The translations under genes were made by a program, and so were the position numbers. DNA of 64,000 nucleotides from Aphanomyces cochlioides. Its lineage: Eukaryota > Oomycota > Saprolegniomycetes > Saprolegniales > Verrucalvaceae. The notes under the pieces are model-generated. The model worked only from the letters and a program-made list of their open reading frames with translations. It made no database searches and was not told where the DNA came from. Where the stretch lies: contig JAHQRK010000051.1 of assembly GCA_019828595.1 (NCBI GenBank), positions 57,700 through 121,699 on the forward strand. Reading direction: 5' to 3'. Positions 59,170-64,000 of this stretch are shown one piece after another (position 1 is the first letter of the stretch; every line of letters starts with the position of its first letter).

Positions 59170-62100
59170 TTAATTTGGGGCTGAAGGTTGGAGCGCGAGC
59201 AAAGTCGGGTACTTGGCTACCAGTGGGCGATAGACAGGTTGTCTATGCAAAGTATTGATTGCTGAAATTGCTTCCACTCGTTGAGGGCTGTCAACTTCTT
59301 GGAGGCGAAGCCATCTGCGGATCGATGCATGCCATCGGATGAAGCTGACTTCTTGCCAAATTTCTGGCGGAGGCGGCTCCTTCGATTCGAACTTGGCGGC
59401 GTTGTGCGTTGTCCAAATATAGTGAAGGTTGGAAGCACACAGAAGAGCCCAGAGCACAAACAGTATGTCTTGAAGCTGGCTACCGCGTTCGTTGACTTGA
59501 AAGCGGTCGATGTTGGTGATGGCAGTCCAATCGAAATTGACACCGAAGCATCGCCAAGCGGTCGCGTGAAAACGCCAAAGGGGATACACGCGAGAGCAGG
59601 TGTGGAAGGCGTGGTGTTGGTTCTCCGGTGCGTCGCAATTGGTATAGACACAGCAAATTACGTCTGGCTGCTGAGGTTGCAAGTAGAACAAGCGCGAGTT
59701 GACAGGCAGCATGTTGAACAACAGTCGAAACCAAACGTCGCCATGGAGGGGAGGCGGCCAACGGCATGTTTTGCGGATGAGTCGCACGTAGGTCGCAATA
59801 TCTTGTTGCTCGACGCGGGACGATGTCGCCACTGGGTGCGGTTTTCCATCCGAAGGGGCGTGATGCGCCAAACGTGATACGAGTCGCTTGGGCCAACGCT
59901 CGAAGGATAGCAATTGATCTTTGAAAAGTGCCTTGAAAGGGTGACTTGTTGTATCGATATCGGTCAAAGCAGTTCCAGTTCGAACGCCAGACGTGCGGAG
60001 GACTTGGTCGAATATCTTGGTGAGGTGGCTATAAACTTGACCAGCACGTTCGGGTGCTGCAAATCCCATCGCGCCGTTCGCTTGTAACGTCACTTGTGCC
60101 GCACGGTTGTTGGATGACAGTCGATCAATAAACGCAGCTCTTGTAGGCCATGTCCCTTGCCGTGTCAAGAAGTCTTTGAGGCAGTGGAAACCGTTTTGAG
60201 ACGCATGTCTACACCATCGACGACACAGAGCAGTCTTCACGACATTTGATGTAGCACCCGCAGGACCAACTTGCAGAGCGGGGTAGGATGTCAGCCACAC
60301 GGGGAGGTAAAAGTTCTTCGAGGCTTGGTGGCGAAGCGGTTCGCTTGGCCATAGGTGTGGCGGCCCATTGATGCCAAATGTCGTGCCAAAGAGGATGCAG
60401 CTCCCACAAAAACAACCACTTGGAGCTGTGGTTGGGGAAGTACGTGAGAAAGTCGAACGGGTGGGTGTCGCGATACAGCTTGTTCATGACACGGGAAAAT
60501 TGTCTCTTGACAAGCAACTTCCATGGGGCAAATGTGTTGGGTGAATTGGGCTGCATCAAGAGTTGGAGCCGCAGCAGTCGCTGAGTCCGAAGCTTCGAAG
60601 CCACATGCGGAATACCGAGGCCGAGTTTTTGATCGAACTGCCACTTGCGGCAAATAGTTGAGCGATGATGGTCGGTGATTTGCGTCTTCCGACCAAGGAT
60701 GTACTTGTTGACCATTCTTTGCCAAACGGCAACCATCGTTGGAGGCACATACACTGCAGCCGTGACATGCCATAACAACGACAACAACATGGTCGATACG
60801 ATGAGTTTGCGGCCTTGGATGGTTCGCGCACGACTTCCCCACGTTTGAAACGCAGCCAGAAACTTGTCGTTCAGTTGCTGGACTTGAAAATCGCGCGGCA
60901 GTCGGTGGCCAAAGAGAATACCAAGGTATTTCACTGGCTTCTCGCTCGGCAAGACGTTCAAGAGGCCACCATCGTCGATGTCTTCGATATCGAGATTGTT
61001 GTTGAGCGCCAAAGTCATGCACTTGGCAACGTTGAGACGAGCTCCAGACACAGAGCAAAAGTCTTCGACAATTGCCATTTGCTCGACCGCCGCTTGGAGG
61101 GATGACGAGAGTAGAGTCGTGTCGTCGGCAAAGTAGATGCTCGTCAGTGAGTCTCCATTTGGAAGGGGAATACCAAAATCAGGAGATCCGCGTAGCATTT
61201 CGCCGAGTGGCTCGAGGTAAAGTACGAAGAGCATGCACGATAGGGGCAACCTTGCTTGACTCCGCGGGTAGGCCGTATGGTAGGGCCAAGACCGTCGTTG
61301 AAAATGATCTGGACCAGAGGCGTATTGTAAAGCAACTGAACCCAAGACACAAATGTGGGACCGATGTTCATCTCCTTGAGTACGTCGAAGAGAAAGCCTT
61401 GGTCAACCATATCGTATGCCTTGGAAAAGTCGAGAAACGTCGCGTAGTAGTCGTGGTCTTCATTGGTACAGAAAGTCTGCAATGCTTGTACCAGCATCAC
61501 GTGGTCGTGCAAGCGACGGCCAGGGACAAAACCAGCTTGGCTTGGGTGAGCGAGGTATGGGGCAACTTGTGCAAGACGGTAGGCCAGCGCCCGCGATAGA
61601 ATCTTGACTTCAACCGACATGAGAGTAATCGGCCGATAGTTGCCAGGGTCGCCTCTGTCTCCAGCCTTGAACAAGAGCGCCACTGCACTTCGGCGTTGTT
61701 GGAGCAGGAGGTGACCGTGATGGGTGAGTTGGTAGTTGAACACCTTGAGCAGGATTTGGGCGAATACGTCCGGGGAGACTTGAAAGAAAGCTGCAGGCCA
61801 GCCGTCTGAACCAGGAGACTTGTTCGGGTTCATAGACTTGAGCGCGCCGCACAGGTCTTCCGCCGTGAGAGGACTTTCCAGAGCGTCGCGCTGTTCTTGA
61901 GTGAGACGTCGAGTAATGGCTCGAATGATAGCTCGGCGACGGGCCCGATTCAACGGTGGTTGGTCTCTTGGAGTGACCATGATGTTTTTCCAATGAGACG
62001 TAAAACCAGCCTTGACTTCAGACGGGTCAGTCGACGTTGCACCGTTGATTGTCACGGACGAGAGCGGCACTTTGATCCCCTTGGGTCGACGAAAAAGTGA

Positions 62101-62907
62101 CTGGTACCTCGCTCGTTGACGTTGGCGTGAAAGTCGAATTGCTGATCCAGGTTGAACTGTCGGTACTCGCTGCGGGCAGTGTCAAGGGCTTGACGGGCGG
62201 TATTAACAATGGATGTCTCAACGAGTCCCATGTCGAATGCTCGGCGGGAAGTAAGCCACTTCATCTTGAGGCTGTTGAGTGTGTACTTCATCGAGTCAAT
62301 GTACTGGCGATGACTGACTTGGAGACGCTTCTTCATTCTCTTCAACCAGCCGTACCACTTTGCGCCAAAGTTTTGAGTGTCGTCTGCGCGCATCTCGTCC
62401 AAAAGTTGATTGGCTTCGGCCTTGATCGCTGCGACTACTTGAGGGTTCTTTAAGAGCTCACGGGAGGCGCCAGTAACTTCGGTCGGGAGCTCGCTGCTCG
62501 CAGGAGAGGACCACTTTGTGTTCCATGTGGTCGCCTGCAAAGCTGCTTGGGGAATAGCTTGAACGTGCGTACGTTTGAGCGACGATATCTTGGTCCACAA
62601 ACAGGTAGTCGAGGCGGTTGCTTCGACCAGGGCCGCTGTAAACGCGCTGTCTTCAAAGTCGCGAGGCAGATCGTCGAAAAACGGTGCTCGAGAGTGAGCG
62701 ATAACCGGGGCATAGACGTTGTGAAAGTACACAGGAACGCCGTCCCACTGAGTTCGAACAACCATGTATCTTCCAGGTCGGTCATGGGTGGTCAAGTGTT
62801 GCAGGTCGAGGAATCCAGGCATGGATCCATGGAAATACGATGCCACACCGCAGCGCCGATTGTTGAGTGAGTCGACGCGATCAGTGCGGAGATCGTTGGT
62901 GAAGAGA
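59170..62907 (-). pseudogene. Family A ORF2, frameshifted (M7)
   Basis: Disrupted by a 2-nt loss at 60308, single-base losses in a G run near 61243 and an A run near 62093, a 2-nt loss near 62464, and the deletion at 62648. The second deletion removes the true N-terminus and fuses the endonuclease frame to ORF1 sequence. Fragments of the endonuclease, RT and CCHC region remain readable in different frames. Homopolymer losses suggest that consensus error may explain part of this. Confidence 0.8.
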
Positions 62908-64000
62908 ACATCTCCCAGCATGAGTGTCTGAGTGTCGGGTTGGAACATCACTTGGTTGTCGAAGGTGGGGTCCAGGGAGCCAGCCTCATGGAATTCCAGG
63001 ATCGTGGTCAAGACGTATCGCGACTTCTCGTCTTCGCCGGCATACAACGTTTCCATGATATTCCAAATCAAGAGGCCGAAGCTCGTGTCAAGCAATATGG
63101 CAGATAGCGATACGCCCGACAAACAGCGGAGCCCAAAATGCAAGAAAAAGCCAGTGCAGTGACCGGGTACTTGGTAGAGGCCACGATCGCAGCATCGCTG
63201 TTGTAGTACGTTGGAGCATCAATGGCCAAGAGAACTTCTGCCACAGCCAACACTTCTTCCAGGTCGCCGCGGTGGAGGGAAATCTCGTCACCAGTAAATG
63301 GTGGTGTGGGTGAGGTGGATGTCTTCGAATGACTCGATGTTGCTGAAGATGGCTTGAACGTGCTCGCGGGTCATACGCACACCCACGTCAATGAGTACAG
63401 CTGGGAGAACGGTTGTCTCCACCCAAGTCGCTCGAAGCCACCGATGGAGGAGGCGTTGTCTCACAAAGTACTCAAAGCATGCACGGTCTTCATCAAAAAG
63501 TCGGTGCAGTTCCAAGCCAAATTCAATCGGGGAACGCTCGAGATGGCTACACAGCATGTCGACGCGGCCGTCGTTGATGAGTTGGGCAAGGTTGAACGAG
63601 CTGCTGAGCAGGCTGCAGTTCTTTCGACTTGGGTTGAGAGATGCAATGGAACTTTGGCTGTCTTGGTGTCGAGGTCTTTAGTTCGGCGAAGAATTTCGTC
63701 AAGAGACATTTTTGTATGGCTTGGGAACGCCATCTTGGATCTTGGTGCAGCCGGCAATGACCGGACGTAGGATCTACAAAGTCATCCGGACGTCCAGCTT
63801 GGGTACAATCGTTGAGATCTTGTAATCGCCAAACTGAGCAATGTTCCTCGGTTAAACGCACCACACCGTTAGTTAAAGAGGCTTGGACACTGTTGGGCGA
63901 AATCCAAGAGCGGCCATGCTCGGGGAATCCGCTTGTCCTGTTGCGTCTTCTTGCGCTTATTCTCGACGCCTTGACGCCAGTCCACTGCGGAGGGTTGGCT
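62908..64000 (-). pseudogene. Family A ORF1 remnant (M7), diverged and frameshifted
   Basis: Matches the C-terminal part of ORF1 with many small indels and replaced stretches, for example 63292-63345 and 63600-63625. No continuous frame exists. Confidence 0.7.

Larger units (their letters stand above)
59013..64000 (-). mobile_element. Family A, degraded copy running off the window (M7)
   Basis: The first 1.3 kb match the other A copies. From about 60308 onward, indels and then dense substitutions accumulate toward the right edge, with two larger deletions of roughly 160 nt (at 62648) and 250 nt (at 62907). The window ends at GGGTTGGCT, the same place where the M1 and M2 copies are truncated. 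Confidence 0.85.

Noticed and set aside
59013..64000. M7 A copy as a fourth element family
   Set aside because: The first 1.3 kb match family A, and later differences are mostly indels and edge-concentrated mismatches.

Overview
**What the DNA is.** The window is a eukaryotic repeat array with no ordinary host protein gene that I can support. It holds six intact copies of a nuclear-type tRNA-Ile(AAU) gene (73 nt, no encoded CCA, internal A and B boxes, T6-T7 Pol III terminators). Around them sit at least 18 copies or fragments of three related non-LTR retrotransposon families, here called A, B and C (local labels only). The proteins combine an APE-type endonuclease, a reverse transcriptase and a C-terminal CCHC (zf-RVT) knuckle, with no RNase H, so by architecture they belong to the L1/Tx1 group. 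A protist such as an oomycete is plausible from the style of ORF1 and ORF2, but the species cannot be fixed from the sequence.

**Rule of the locus.** Every element is on the minus strand, antisense to the tRNA. Each is joined at its 3' end to the same 14 nt, GGTCGTATAGCTCA, which are nucleotides 1-14 of the tRNA. At its 5' end the same 14 nt recur, and at the right end of each stack they open a complete tRNA gene. First-strand priming therefore occurs between A14 and G15, inside the A box. The 14-nt target-site duplication begins at tRNA nucleotide 1, so each insertion rebuilds the gene it hit. The tRNA survives and can be hit again, giving stacks in which the element nearest the tRNA is the youngest.

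**Layout.** Seven modules each run: 1-kb spacer (the original tRNA upstream region), C fragment, one or more A or B elements, tRNA.
- M1 (1-9560): C, A, A-short.
- M2 (9561-17743): C, A.
- M3 (17744-21300): C, short B.
- M4 (21301-32219): C, full-length B.
- M5 (32220-48587): C, B 3' part, broken tRNA, B 5' half, A-short, full-length A.
- M6 (48588-56292): C, A.
- M7 (56293-64000): C, and an A copy whose quality falls toward the window edge.
All seven C copies break at the same 5' base, so the spacer+C+tRNA unit was amplified as a tandem array after C arrived. Marker combinations show exchange between units.

**How the genes work together.** ORF1 is probably the RNA-binding/RNP protein. ORF2 (about 1370-1384 aa) nicks the tRNA gene and copies the RNA. 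ORF1 and ORF2 overlap in the +1 relation around a conserved GGC-UAA stop. In family B, ORF2 has no usable AUG, so recoding or reinitiation is required. Family B also carries a third ORF with a chromodomain-like segment, a candidate C/H/D cysteine peptidase-like domain and a basic tail, which I regard as the most novel item here. The B copy at 24020-32146 is the only element in view with all reading frames intact. The only full-length A copy has a nonsense codon in ORF2.
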